Positions 40,310-52,465 of a stretch of DNA of 64,000 nt are shown piece by piece. Each line of letters starts with the position of its first letter. The stretch's first letter is position 1. Position numbers and translations under genes: made by a program. Origin of the DNA: Dreissena polymorpha (taxonomy: Eukaryota > Mollusca > Bivalvia > Myida > Dreissenidae); contig NC_068359.1 of the NCBI RefSeq assembly GCF_020536995.1, forward strand, positions 101,173,537-101,237,536, written 5' to 3'. A model generated the notes under the pieces. It was not told the DNA's origin. It made no database searches and saw only the letters and a list, made by a program, of their open reading frames with translations.

Positions 40310-42500
40310 ACTCACCTGAGCACAACGTGCTCATGGTGAGCTATTGTGATCGCCTTTTGTCTGTCATGCGTCGTCAACATTACCTTGTTAACACTCTAGA
40401 GGCCACATTATTGTCCAATCTTCATGAAACTTACTCAGAACATGTGTCCCAATAATATCTTGGACGAGTTCGCAAAATGGTTCGGTTGATTGAAAAACAT
40501 GGCCGCCAGGGGCGTGACAGTTTGCTATAGTAAAAACCTTGTTAACACTCTAAAAGTCACATTTATTGTCCAATCTTCATAATCTTTGTCAGAACATGTG
40601 TCCCAATAATAATTTGGACGAGTACGAAAATGGTTCCTGTTGGTTAAAAANNNNNNNNNNNNNNNNNNNNNNNNNNNNNNNNNNNNNNNNNNNNNNNNNN
40701 NNNNNNNNNNNNNNNNNNNNNNNNNNNNNNNNNNNNNNNNNNNNNNNNNNTTCTAGAGGCCACATTTATTTTCCTATTTCATGAAACTTGCTCAGATGAT
40801 TTGTCCCAATGATATCTTGGATGAGTTCAAAAATGGTAACCTTGGCTTGAAAAACATGACTGCCAAGGGGCGGGGCATTTTTCCTTATATGGCTATATAT
40901 GGCTATAGTAAATCTTGTTAACTTTCTAGTTTGCTCAATCTTCATGAAATTTGGTCAGAACATTTGTTTCCTGTGTAGTAAAGTTTGGTTTTATTATGTC
41001 AATATTATGTGACATTAACTGTATTATGTAATTTTTCAAAACACAGAATTTTCATAGTTAACATAACTGTTTTAGTCATTAACACTTATGATAAGCCTTT
41101 CAACTAAGAGATAACTGAAAGAAAGACAACATGTACATGATTTTGCAGTATTTATGCAGTATTTATCTCCCTTGTTTAACCTGGTTCAGTAATCTATTTT
41201 TAGTTCTGCTCTGGAATTTGGGAAGATATTGATCATTGATAAATGCACTGTTCTGAGGGAAAATTGACTACTCTGCCATTGATCTCTGCTGAACTGTATA
41301 AATAAGCTGTTTTGGCTGATTTAAACACAGGGCTTCCCCTGGCTCAAAATTTCTTTAGCCAAATTCGCCTTGCTATGGCAAAATTCTTATATTTTGGGCT
41401 ATTTATAAGTTTTAATGATGAAAAAGTTGTAGCCAAATAGAATTTTCTTTAGCCAAATAAGTCAAATTGTAGCCATTGGCTAATTTGGCGAATGGCAGAG
41501 TAAGCTCTGAAACACCTCTTGATGCTTTCTTGAAAAGTTAACAGCTCTTGAAAAAGGTTGGAATTTTGAAATAATTAATCTCCAAATTATTTTTAACACC
41601 AGCATCAAGACATTTTGGCATTATTTTCTAAATTATTCTTATTATTTAGATTATTTTTATTTGGCATTTTCTAAATTAGAAAGACTATTCTATTTCAATA
41701 ACTTTAGTAATTTTTGCTTATTTTTACATTTGATTCACTGATGTTTCCTAATCTCCGTAACTATTGTTCTTTAGATTAAATTAGACCTATTTTGTAAACT
41801 AGATTTTTGAAGCTCTTTCTAGACTTACAGTAACTTATATTAATATCAGGTTTTTTTTTACAGATTTTGAACTTCTTTTACATTCATTAAGGTATTTGCT
41901 GTATGTTGTTCATTTTTGTAACGATACTTAGATTCTTTAGACTTGGCTTGTACCTGTTCTTAATTTCGTCATTGTTCTTCATTTTCCGAGTTCTTGGAAT
42001 AAAAATTTGTTATTTTTGTTTAAGCTGCCTTGGTTTTCACTTATAAATAAATTCTTATGTGTATTTAGGCGTCCCTGACTGAACGCCTTTAGTTAATTGA
42101 ATTACAACCAGTCAGTATAGTCATCCTGACTGGAAATAAGAGTTCGTCAAATAAATATTTCCGCATTACATAAGTGCTCACAAAGTTACATAACTTGTAA
42201 CCGTCCTGTGACCGGTTCATTGCATAAGCGAAGTAGACCGCACTACCACACCTGGATAGGACAGTTGAGTTCAATAATGGTTTGGATCGGTAAAAAAACA
42301 TGGCCACCAGGGGGGGGTCTTTTTCCTTATATTTATATAGTAAAAAAGCTGTGAACACTCTAGAAGTCACATGTTTTGCCTTATCATCATGAAATTTTGT
42401 CAAAACAATAGTTATGTGGATGTCTCGGACGAGTTTGAAAATGGTCATGATCAGTATGATTATCTCAGGTGAGCGATTTTGGGCCTTTCAGGCTCTCTTG
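40310..42500 (+). repeat. Family D element, interrupted and containing the assembly gap
   Basis: Opens cacctgagcacaacgtgctc-atggtgagctattgtgatcg and ends caggtgagcgattttgggcc...ctctcttgtttt. The core units (ctagaggccacatttattnt, caatcttcatgaaacttn) flank the N gap, so the gap probably reflects collapse in a tandem core. About 1.3 kb (40975-42260) of other sequence sits inside. Confidence 0.65.
40651..40750. other. Assembly gap (100 N)
   Basis: Exactly 100 N, the usual placeholder for a gap of unknown length. Both sides are family D tandem units. Confidence 0.98.
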
Positions 42501-42728
42501 TTTTTTATGATGTAATTGTTCAGGGCTGTATCTCAGATGCACTTATTATAAAATATTTCAACATCAAAATAAATGTTTGGTGAGATATTATGTGGAGAAC
42601 TTAAATTCATAAAAACAAATTATTCACTTTTATTTACAGCTATTGCCCTGTTCAACCACCTGCACCAATCAATAAACAACATTTATTTCACATGAATATT
42701 GAGTCAACAAATGTGCCTAATTCTTCAG

Positions 42729-42808
42729 GTTTCCTGCTCTCCAGTCTGTCATGGCTGTGTTTGGCTGGCTTCATGAACATTTTCTTCCGGTCCCAGATGA
42801 TATGGAAC
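42729..42808 (+). CDS. TMBIM6: TMBIM6 exon (transmembrane segment)
   Basis: It encodes (G)[19 protein letters not shown] and RSQMIWN after the acceptor attcttcag. The hydrophobic helix matches human ...LSLLLLSSLGNVFFGS. It begins directly at the end of a family K repeat. Confidence 0.88.
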
Positions 42809-45800
42809 GTAAGTACTTGGAAAAATAACATAACAACTAGGGGCCTCGGGCACCTGCTTTTGCCTGGCTCCACTATTGAGCCTGTAACCAGTTGAACCTG
42901 AGTTAATATAATATTGAAATCTTTTGTAGGGTCAATTTTAGAGTATTTGTAAGCAAAGAATCATAAACACAAATTGCTCAATATTAGTGAAAACAACGCG
43001 ATTTTTCCCCCATCCAATGAGACTCTGCAACTTGGGGGATCTGGCATCTATTCCCTGGCCCACCAGTGAGCCTGAGCTGAAGGGTGATCTGGCATCTTCT
43101 TTTCCCTGGGCCCACCAGTGAGCCTGAAGGGTGATCTGGCATCTTCTTTTCCCTGGGCCCACCAGTGAGCCTGAAGGGTGATCTGGCATCTTCTTTTCCC
43201 TGGGGCCACCAGTGAGCCTGAAGGGTGATCTGGCATCTTCTTTCCCTGGGCCCACCAGTAAACCTGAAGCCTCTTGGCTCCTCTTATTTTAAGGAGTCGA
43301 AAATTTTCTAACTTTCATCCATGTATGTTTGGTTAAGAAAAATATTTCATAAAGTCATAAAAGAGTGGTTTCCTTTAACTTAAGTCACATAACTCTTTAC
43401 CTCTTAGATACGCATTTTGATGTGTTAGTTATCCCTTACAAAATTAAATAAAATTGAAACTTTTATACGAGATTCCTCTTTTAAAGTATTCATTTCCAAC
43501 CCTTATTTACTGATCAGCAGCAAACAGCTTAAAATCTGAACAGACTGCGGGTTACTCTCTGGCTGTTCTGGTTTTAAACTGGTTGCACATAGCCATTTTC
43601 ACTTCTGAGGTTAAATGACATAACAAGGCTCTCTGCACAGGTACAACTGTACGGCGGGCTGCTACTCTTCTGTGCCTTTGTCCTCTACGACACCCAGCTC
43701 ATCATTGAGAAAGTACGCCATGGCGACGACGACTACATCTGGTAAGTACAAATGCACTGATAGAGCCTTGATTGTCAAGTATGATATAAACTTTAAAGTT
43801 TTATATATAGGTTATGTTTTGTTTCAAAAGGCTATGTATGATATAATAAAATTTTCTAAATGAAATTCCGAAATCTCTGTAACTATATTTGGGACCATTA
43901 ACCTGTTTATTACATTTGTAAAATTATAGCTCAATCAGGATATATTACGTTCTGGCAATGTCATGGTGTTATTAAACTTATGCCAGCATTGATATAATTG
44001 GTACTTTGCAATGGGGGAGAGGGGTGGTGGAAAGTAATGTATTATAATATTTTATTTAACTTTAGTGCCCTAAAATATTAAACGTCTAGTCATGTTATAG
44101 TTAGTTATGAAAAAACATGTTAGCAGATTATTTGACATGTTGACTACCATGACTATCATGATTAAGTCAGTTTTATAAACAAGTTATAATATTATATATG
44201 GAAACCATTATGGCTAATGTTCATCTTTGTTGCAATTGCAGGCAGAGCGTTGACCTCTTCCTGGACTTTATCAACATCTTCCGTCGCCTTATGATCATCC
44301 TTGCTTCCAAGGTAGGTTACTCCGTGTAGCTTGGGATGAGTTGGTGTTTGCTTTATTAAACATTGAACTCTGTCAATTAACGTGAGCATGTATTTACCAT
44401 CAAGCATGAGCAATATTCAAAAATTAGTGTAGGGGCAAGTAAATTTAAAGTATTTATTTATGACTTAAGACTGAGAAAATGTTACAAGCACCAACTTAAG
44501 AAATTGAGCATCTCAACAATCCTGGTACAAAATTGTCCAATGCATGGTTTGCAGCCTTGTGCTCATTTTGATTAGAGTTATGGATGTGTTGTCATTGAAT
44601 GTAGTAGGAATTAAATTGTAGTCATGGAAAGTACTAGTAGTTGTGATTGTTTGACAGTCGTCAAAAGTGAGAATAGACTGTCTGACTGTCTGTCATTAAA
44701 GGGAGTAGTTTTTACTGGCAGTTTTGGAAAGCAGTAGTAATTGGCAGGCAGTGAATGAAAACAGTACTCATTGATATGCAGCAATTGAAAACAGTTTTAA
44801 TGAACTGGAAGTCATTTGCAAGTAGAAGTTATTGACCGGTAGTCATTGAATTAAGCAGTTATTGACTGAAAGTTGAAATAAGTTTGGCCATTCAAGCCAG
44901 AAATTCTTAAAAAGGTTGAGATAAAAAAATAAGCCTATGGGAAAGCATCTTAGTACACTTGATAACTAGAAATGGCGCGGCAGAGGCTGACGTGTCCCCA
45001 CGCCGCATGTTTAACCCAGGGGCGCCCCAGGGTTGGTAATGGGGACATGCATAGTTGAGATTGACGGTATTGTCATAAGAGATGTTCAGTATAAATTTGA
45101 AGTAATTCGGTGTAGAAATGAAGAAGTTAATGTAAAATAACCTAAAAATGAGTGAAAATCTATACCCTTATATCTCCTCATCCTGCTCTCCTAACAAATC
45201 TAATACTGAATCAACTTCACTGACGTCCATTATGTACATGTCATCCTCATAGCGATGACTTATGATATGGCTGAACATGCTCTCTTATAGCCAATCTTCT
45301 TGCTTCTGTTTTGGAAAAGATATGTTTTGAGGATAAATGGTTGACTAAATAGTAGCATCTCAGAAATTTTCTGTCCCAATCTTGTACACAACAATGGAAA
45401 TGTTGAATTTCATGTCTGTCTTTGATGTGCCTGTTCGAAGTCCATTTTGCTTTGAATTGTTTCTCACATTTTTCCCACTTGAACATTTTGACAGATTTTC
45501 AGTAATGAGTCTAAAAGCGTAAACAAATTGAAAGTTTCAGCCCTTTTACAGATTCTTGAGGCTCTAATCCATGAGTTTCTCATGCTTTTTATGCTTGACT
45601 GCATTCTATCTCTTCTCTCATATACATGTTTTCAATACACAAGCTTCATTGTTACAAATTCCTTTGTCCGATGAAAATGCTTGCACTTCTTCTGATTGGG
45701 TAGATAACCACATAATAGATTTCGAAATCTAAACGCGGACCCTTAGTTCAAGGTCAAGGTTACAGTGGTTTTTTTTTATGCCAATGGAAAGGTCTTGTCC

Positions 45801-47304
45801 AGATACACATGCCTACCAAATATGAAAGCAGTATCTGAAGGGACACAGCAGGTTTAAGGCTTTTTCGAATCGCAGTCGCAAATTTCAAAACTTGAACGCT
45901 GACCTTAAGTTCAAGGTCAAGGTCACAGGGGTAAACATTTTATGCGCATGGAAAGGTGTTGTCCAGATACACATGCATACCAAATATGAAAGCAGTATCT
46001 GAAAGGACACAGAAGTTATGAGCCTTTTTCGAATCGCATTCATAGATTTCAAAACCTGAAAACTGGCCCCAAGTTCAAGGTCACAGAGGTAAAAAAAAAT
46101 TATGCCCATAGAGTGTTGTCCAGATATACATGCGTACCAAATATGAAAGCAATATCTGAAGGGACACAGTAGATATGAGCCTTTTTCAAATCGTGGTCGC
46201 AGATTAAAAAAACCTGAAAACTGACCACAAGTTCAGGGTCAAGGTCATAAGGGTAAAAAATTGTGTGCTCATGGATAGGTGTTGTATGGATACACATGCA
46301 TACCAAACGAAAGCAATATCTGAAGGGACACAGTAGTTTGAGCCTTTTCGAATCGCGGTCGCAGATTTCGAAATCTGAAAACTGACCCCAAAGTCAAGGT
46401 CACAGGGGTAAAAAAAATTGTATAAGCATGGAAGGTGTTGTCCGGATACACATGCATACCAAATATGAAAGCAATATCTGAAGGGAAACAGAAGTTATGA
46501 GCCTTTTTCGAATCGCAATCGCTGATTTGTGAAACCTATAACTGACCCAACGTTCAAGGTTCACAGGGGTCAAAAAATTGCATGCAATGGATAGGTGTGT
46601 CTAGATACACATGCATACCAAATATGAAAGCAATATCTGAAGGGACACCAGTAGTTATGAGCCTTTTTCAAATCGCAGTCGCAGATTTCGAACCTGAAAA
46701 CTGACCCCAAGTTAAGGTCAAGGTCACAGGGGTCAAATTTTTGTGCGCATAGAAAGGTGTTGTCCAGATACACATGCATACTAAATATGAAGAGCAATAT
46801 CTGAAGGGACACAGTAGTTCTGAAGTTTTTTCGAATCGTGTCGCAGATTTCGAAACCTAAAAACTGACCCAAAGTTCAAGGTCAATGTCACAGGGGTCAA
46901 AATTTTATGCGCATGGATAGATGTTGTCCTAGATACACATGCATACCAAATATGCAAAGCAATATCTGAAGGGACAGAGTAGTTATGAGCCTTTTTCGAA
47001 TCGCGGTCTCAGGAAAATCTCTGACCCGGCCCCACCCCAACCCCCATAACTTTTGACTCAGGGGTTAGATCAAATTCTGTCACTGTCACCATTGCCACAT
47101 ATGCTCATAGCTACAATGTATGTAAAGTTTCAAGGTTCTAGTGCTAATAGTGTAGGGGAGCAGGTGGCCATGGCGGACGGAAAGACTGACATCACCACAA
47201 TATTCCCACTTTTTCTCCGAGAGAGTGGGGATAAAAAGGTTCCACCCATCTCACAAATGTGTTTCTTGTTGCAGGAAGAGGGAAGAAAAAGAGGGCGTGA
47301 CTAG
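42729..47304 (+). CDS. TMBIM6: Bax inhibitor-1 (TMBIM6), 3' half only
   Basis: Visible exons are 42729-42808, 43641-43741, 44242-44311 and 47275-47304. They join in phase to read [83 protein letters not shown] and EEGRKRGRD-stop. [12 protein letters not shown]-x-x-HGD-x-DYIW is the Bax inhibitor-1 signature. The family comprises ER membrane proteins with six or seven helices that dampen cell death and affect ER calcium. Here the last two or three helices and the charged C-terminal tail are present. The 5' exons (about 140 residues) are absent, probably lost in or around the gap at 40651-40750. Confidence 0.92.
43018..43265 (+). repeat. 47-bp tandem repeat in TMBIM6 intron (~5 units)
   Basis: The unit is cctgaagggtgatctggcat-cttcttttccctgggcccaccagtgag. 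The first and last units are diverged. Coding-like frames here are repeat artefacts. Confidence 0.8.
43641..43741 (+). CDS. TMBIM6: TMBIM6 exon with the BI-1 signature
   Basis: It encodes [20 protein letters not shown] then [14 protein letters not shown] (last codon split). The DTQL-IIE acidic motif inside the membrane helix is the family's most conserved stretch. Acceptor ctctgcacag, donor gtaagt. Confidence 0.95.
44242..44311 (+). CDS. TMBIM6: TMBIM6 exon (last membrane-associated helix)
   Basis: It encodes (W)[19 protein letters not shown] and LASK, matching human HCIDLFLDFITVFRKLMMILA. Phase 0 at the donor gtaggt. Confidence 0.95.
45169..45531 (-). pseudogene. Degenerate C2H2 zinc-finger fragment, antisense in the last TMBIM6 intron
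   Basis: The minus frame at 45247-45486 reads [20 protein letters not shown], then [20 protein letters not shown] and NHLSSKH, the shape of two C2H2 fingers (C...F-x-x-x..H-x4-H). One Cys of each finger appears as Trp. After a stop and frame change the acidic end [20 protein letters not shown] and EQDEEI-stop follows. Damaged metal ligands and broken frame point to a decayed gene copy. A live exon read through errors is the other possibility. Confidence 0.45.
45718..47238 (-). repeat. Family F-like tandem-core element, minus strand, ~8 units
   Basis: Units of ~160 bp contain ccagatacacatgcatacca, aatatgaaagcaatatctga, agggacacagtagttatgag and cctttttcgaatcgcagtcg. The head (minus strand) is the hairpin-like atattcccactttttctccg-agagagtggggataaaaa at 47200-47238. 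The units carry frequent one-base losses. Confidence 0.7.
47275..47304 (+). CDS. TMBIM6: TMBIM6 last exon (charged tail and stop)
   Basis: After acceptor ttcttgttgcag it reads EEGRKRGRD and TAG at 47302-47304, in phase with ...LASK. BI-1 proteins end in a short Lys/Arg-rich cytosolic tail, so the composition fits. The A run means the exact frame deserves care. Confidence 0.75.
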   Translation, partial: EEGRKRGRD

Positions 47305-48790
47305 AGCAACTGATATTGGAAGAGTAAAGGCCTTTTAACACAGAGGAAATTTCCATGAAGTGTGGCTGAGGTTATCTGGACTTGAACTTTAATTTAAATA
47401 ACAAGGAATATGTAATAAACAACCTGTTGTGTTGACTTATGTGAGAAGTATACTTTTACTAATATTGAATATGCTTTTATGAAAATTGGTCTGTTGATTA
47501 AGTTTCAAACATTACATGTATCAAAATAAATATGTTATATATTTTTAAATAATTGGGAATATAACCAGTATAATTTAAAATATATTGAAAATTACATTGA
47601 CAAAGCTTACTCGTGAAATTGCTTTCAGGCCTGTAGTCTAACTGCATGCATTACAATTATTATATAGAGTATATCAAAAGTTATATTTATTATCAAGTAT
47701 ATGTCTAACTATTGGTTTTCAAACTCCATATATTCTTTACATAATAATATATATTGAAGTGCACAATATACTGAATGTTTCCAAAAACATGTTGGTCAAC
47801 GTTCAGATACTGACATGGTTTCCTACCTACATTTGCTGGAATTTATGAAAAAGATTACAAAACCAAGAAGGCGTTGGTCCTGTCAGATATATGTAGTTCT
47901 TGATGCTTAAGTATTATTTCTTTTGTTGTTGTCACATACTTGTATTAATGGTAAATTTGTGAAGAAAACAAAAACAAAACTAAAGGATTTTGAATAAGTC
48001 TGTTCCTTTTTTTTTTCAATCTTGCTTTATTATTAATGTTGTTTTTTTTAATTGAGATTTATTGGTGTGATAGGTGATGGTGAAAAATACAAAAACCGAC
48101 ATTGTACTGTGTTTTTTTCTTAATCTGTTTTTTCCTGTCTATGATAGTGTTTATTTCCTGTTTATGATTGTGGTAATTTTTTCTGCTATGATTGTGGTCT
48201 TTTTTTCCTTTTAATACATTGTTTGCCATTTATGTGGGTTTAAAATTAAGCACGTTGCACATAAATAGCTTATGTGTTAGCCCAGTTAAACTATTGTTGT
48301 TGGAAGATCTATAAACATTGGTTTTAAATAATTTAACTATTACGATGTATATGTCAAAATACTAGTATGTATTACTTTATTCAGCTAATACACATTTTCT
48401 CGTAGTTTTAAGTTTGGTACAGTTTTTTTAAATCATATTGAAAATTGATTGTTCCTTTTTCTGTGCATCTGTACACTACTTACAATGGATAGTCCTTTGT
48501 TTAATGATGCAGACCGAAGCAAGAACTTCAAAGTAATTTGTTGGATTTTCTTGTCTTGTGATTTCTTCAATTACTATACTTAATGATTGACCGATTTGTG
48601 TTATTGTTCTTGTTTATCACAACTTTGAAGATTACTGTTGATTATTTTCTTTTCATAGCTTATTATGTTCAATAGTTTGAATAGCTTGTAAGGATTATAA
48701 ATTGTTTTGTTTTTCAACAAATTTAAGTATTGTACCAATTTGTGTCTGCTACATATATTGTTCCCACGTTAAATAAAACCAAATAAAATA
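47305..48790 (+). promoter_or_regulatory. TMBIM6: TMBIM6 3' UTR with AATAAA signals
   Basis: About 1.5 kb of T-rich, repeat-free sequence follows the stop. AATAAA occurs at 48772-48777 and again at 48782-48787, and family D repeat begins just after (48855). This is the likely polyadenylation region. Confidence 0.6.
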
Positions 48791-48854
48791 ACATTGTTTG
48801 TTTTGCTTTGATGAAAACTCTTTAAAAACTGTTAAAGAAACATTCACATGTGTT

Positions 48855-51120
48855 TCTCATTTCTTGCTCACCTGAGCAAATGAGATTTTGTGATCGCCTT
48901 TTGTCTGTTGTTAGTCATCTGTCGTCAACTTTTATTTTGTTAGCACTCTATTTGCCAATCGTCATGAAACTTGGTCAGACCATGTGTTCCAATGATATCT
49001 TGGACGAATTTGACAATGGTTCCAGTTGGTTGAAAAACATGGCTGCTTGGTGGCGGGGCAGTTTTCCTAATATGGCTATTGTTAAACTTGTTAACACTCT
49101 AGAAGTCACATATATTGTCCAATCTTCATGACACTTAGAATATTTTTTCTAAGTTTGATATTGATTTTTCCATGTACATGTATGGCTATAGTAAAACCTA
49201 TTTAGCAATCAAGAAGTCACATTTTAAGTTCAATTATCATGAAACTTAGTGAGCACATTTGTTTGAATAATATGATATCTGGGCTTAGTTTTAAAATGGT
49301 TCTGGTCCATTTAAAAACATGTCTGCCACTGGGCAAGGCATTTTTAACCATGTTTCCCGAAGGAAAAAAATGGTTATTAAATTGGCAAATGTCGTCGGGC
49401 GGGCGATCTGGGGGGCAGAACAAGCTTGTACGGGCCATAATTATGTGGTTCATTGTGAGATTTTAAAATAATTTGGCACATTTGTTCACCATCATTGAAC
49501 GGTGTTTTGAGCAAATGAATTTCATCAATATCTCCAAGGTCAAGGTCACACTTTGAGTTCAAAGGTCGAAATTGCCATAAATGATATTGTCCGGGTAATA
49601 ACTATGTCATTCATTGTGAGATTTTAAAATTACTCAGTACATTTGTTCACAATCATTGGACGGTGTGTCATGCGAAAAAAAATTACGTCGATATCTCCAA
49701 GGATAAGGTTGCCACGACTAAAAATAGATTGAATCTGACACAAGGGGTTAACTATGAACAATCACTAACAATACACATTTTGAATTGTGTCCCTTTATCA
49801 GACTTTTTTTTTTCAATTGAAAACCTGGTTTTGTGACAATATTGTCCCTTGTTCCTTAATAAACCTTGTAAACTCTAGAAGTCACATTTATGGTTCAAGC
49901 TTTATGAAGCTTTGTCAGAATATCTGTTCTAACAATAGCTAGGCCGAGTTGGAAAATGGTTATGGTTTGAAGAAAAATATGGCCCCCCAGGGGGTGCACT
50001 TTATTGTGTTATTTCTTAAAAGTTGACCCAGCATTTGTAAAAATATTGCAAGACATATACATTTCCAGAAAGGAAATTCATTTCTGCGTTGAATAAGACC
50101 GAGATCGTGAAAATCGCTGCACAATTGATGAAGATATTGCTGTTCAAAGCGATGCACCCCGTTTTGGGCTGATTTTGAGTTGCATACCTTGTTATATATA
50201 CCTATATTGATAGTGAAATATTTTTTTTTCAGAAAAGTTAATTTTCGTTATAATATGATTATTTATCATTCAAAATGATGTTTTCACTAATAAATATCAT
50301 AACCACACGCGTCCCACCTGTGTGCGAAACTGGGTCATGCTGGGTCAGAAATTAGGTCACTAGGTCAAAAAAACAAACAAACTTGTAAACACTGTAGAAG
50401 TCACATTTCATGCCCAATCTTCATGTTACTTTGTCAAAATGTTTGTCTTAATATATGTTGGTTGAGTTTAAAAGTGGTTCCGGTCATTGAAAAATATGGC
50501 CGCCAGTTGGCCGGGCAGTTTTCCTTATTTGGCTATAGAGAAACTTTGTAGACACTCTACAGGCCACATTTCTTGTCCAATCTTCATGAAACTTGGTCAG
50601 AAGATTTGTCCCAATGATACCTCGATCGAGTTCGAAACTGGGTCATGCTGGGTCAAAAACTAGGTCACTAGTTAAAAAAAGAAAAACCTTGTTAACACTG
50701 TAGAAGTCACATTTCATGCCCAATCTTCATGTAACTGTGTCAAAATGTTTGTCTTAATGATATGTTAGTGGTTCCGGTCCGTTGAAAAACATGGCCGCCA
50801 GTTGGCGGGGCAGTTTTCCTTCTTTGGCTATAGAGAAACCTTGTAAACACTCTACAGGCCACATTTATGGTCAGATCTTCATGAAACTTGGTCAGAAGAT
50901 TTGTCCCAATGATACATCGAGCGAGTTTAAAACTGGGTCATGCTGGGTCAAAAACTAAGTCACTAGGTAAAAAAAATAAATACCTTGTTAACACTGTAGA
51001 AGTCACATTTCAAGCCCAATCTTCATGTAACTTTGTCAAAATGTTTGTCATAATGATATGTTGGTCGAGTTCAAAAAGGTGAGCGAACTAGGGCCACGTT
51101 GGCCCTCTGGTCAAATATGG
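48855..51120 (+). repeat. Family D element with nested family J insert
   Basis: Starts ttgctcacctgagcaaatga and ends ggtgagcgaactagggccac-gttggccctctggtc. Units of ~170 bp carry ctagaagtcacatntattgt, caatcttcatgaaacttggt and aaaaacatggccgccag. From 49335 to 49830 a family J piece (cgggccataattatgtggtt, attgtgagattttaaaat) is inserted. Confidence 0.7.
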
Positions 51121-51540
51121 CTTTGGTGAAACATTTTCAACACTCTATAAATCACAATTTAGTGAAATCTAAATTAAACTTAGTCTGAACACTTGTTCTA
51201 ATGACTTTTCAGTCGCGTTTGAACATTCTTCCGGTTTGTTGAAAAACATGGCTACAGAAGGGGCTGGGCAGTTTTTCTTTACATCGCTATAGGAATCTTT
51301 TAAGAAATGTCTTAAGTTCATTTAGGACAACGGAAGCGTGTATCTGAGAAGTAAATGGTTAATTAACTGATAAGTAAAAAAAGCTGATTGCCTGGCATAA
51401 AATTTGAATGTCAGTTAAGAAAACTTCAATGTAGGTAAAAAGTGCATGTACTTGTTCGTGTCAAACAATGAAACTTGATTATTTTCGAATTGACATCACA
51501 AAGGACATATTACACATTTACTGTCTTTCTTGATGGCATG

Positions 51541-51682
51541 CTACTGGGCCAGATGCTGCACACGGTCGAGCACACACATGTCACTTGTACCACACAGCAA
51601 GAAGGACCTATTCATTTGACGGCTCTTGCCGCTCTTGGTCCGCACTGAAGACGTGAGCGCATTCAGAGCGTCGCCGTTGGTC
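51541..51682 (-). CDS. Terminal exon of an unrecognised minus-strand gene
   Basis: On the minus strand the acceptor taatcgccag opens a frame TNGDALNALTSSVRTKSGKS, RQMNRSFLLCGTSDMCVLDR, VQHLAQ and stop. It is GC-rich and codon-like compared with its AT-rich surroundings, which suggests real coding. I do not recognise the protein, no upstream exon was found before PEX11G, and no AATAAA lies just downstream, so it may be a remnant. Confidence 0.4.
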
Positions 51683-52465
51683 CTGGCGATTATTTTATCA
51701 AAATAAACAATTATTAAAAAAAAAATCTATTCGGCGTATATCGATCTTACACAGAACTTAACGTAGGCAGTTTACGTTTCTAAAAAATGAAATTGAAAAA
51801 AAAACATACAATTGTTTGTTGTTGTTTCTCACTTGTTTGTCGCAAGTCCACCTTATGAAATGTTTGTAATGAAGTGCATGTATATTCGAAGCACTCAAAA
51901 GTATACGTGAAATAAATCAACAGGTTCCTCACATGGCTTTAATGGAATAGATAATTGATTCGCCATAACAACCGGTTCTGATGACGTATGCGCTCAGCCT
52001 GCGCAGTCTGGTTAGGAGCTAAGCTGTCCGCTTTACAAACACCGTAATGTTTTGTGGTCTCAGCAGGCCGATGCGCCATTATCGCCCGGGGCTACGCTGT
52101 CCGCCTATGGCATAAAATCCCATTTTCTCATGTGCGGTTCTAAATACAAAAATGTATATGGAAAATATAACCACGATACTTTTTGCTAGAACATTGAAGC
52201 CATCCTGTGTAATTAATATGAACCTGGTAGTTGCAATATCCAACTCCCAGCTATTGACCATCCGGGTCGCTTAGCTGTACGTATGTACGCATAAAGCTCA
52301 GAGCATTCAAGAAGAACTAATGAAACTATCAAATGTCAGTAGCCTATTCTGTTTTTTAGAAACGATTTCCAGACATGCTGACCGCTTGCGTCACACATGT
52401 GCGATTAGATTGTTCAACGTATCCTTCATATCATGACACTATACAATTTCGGTCTTTGTTTTCAC

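Larger units (their letters stand above)
39606..42728 (+). other. Region between gene 1 and the first visible TMBIM6 exon
   Basis: Pieces of family D (40310-40975, 42260-42500), an A/T-rich stretch, and at 41325-41520 a block opening cagggcttcccctggctcaa in which ttagccaaa/agccattggcta motifs repeat. No TMBIM6 5' exon was found here. The 100-N gap lies at 40651-40750. Confidence 0.5.

Noticed and set aside
42938-43255. Minus-strand 105-codon repetitive open frame
   Set aside because: It is read from the 47-bp tandem repeat in a TMBIM6 intron, with no start context, splice partners or codon signal.
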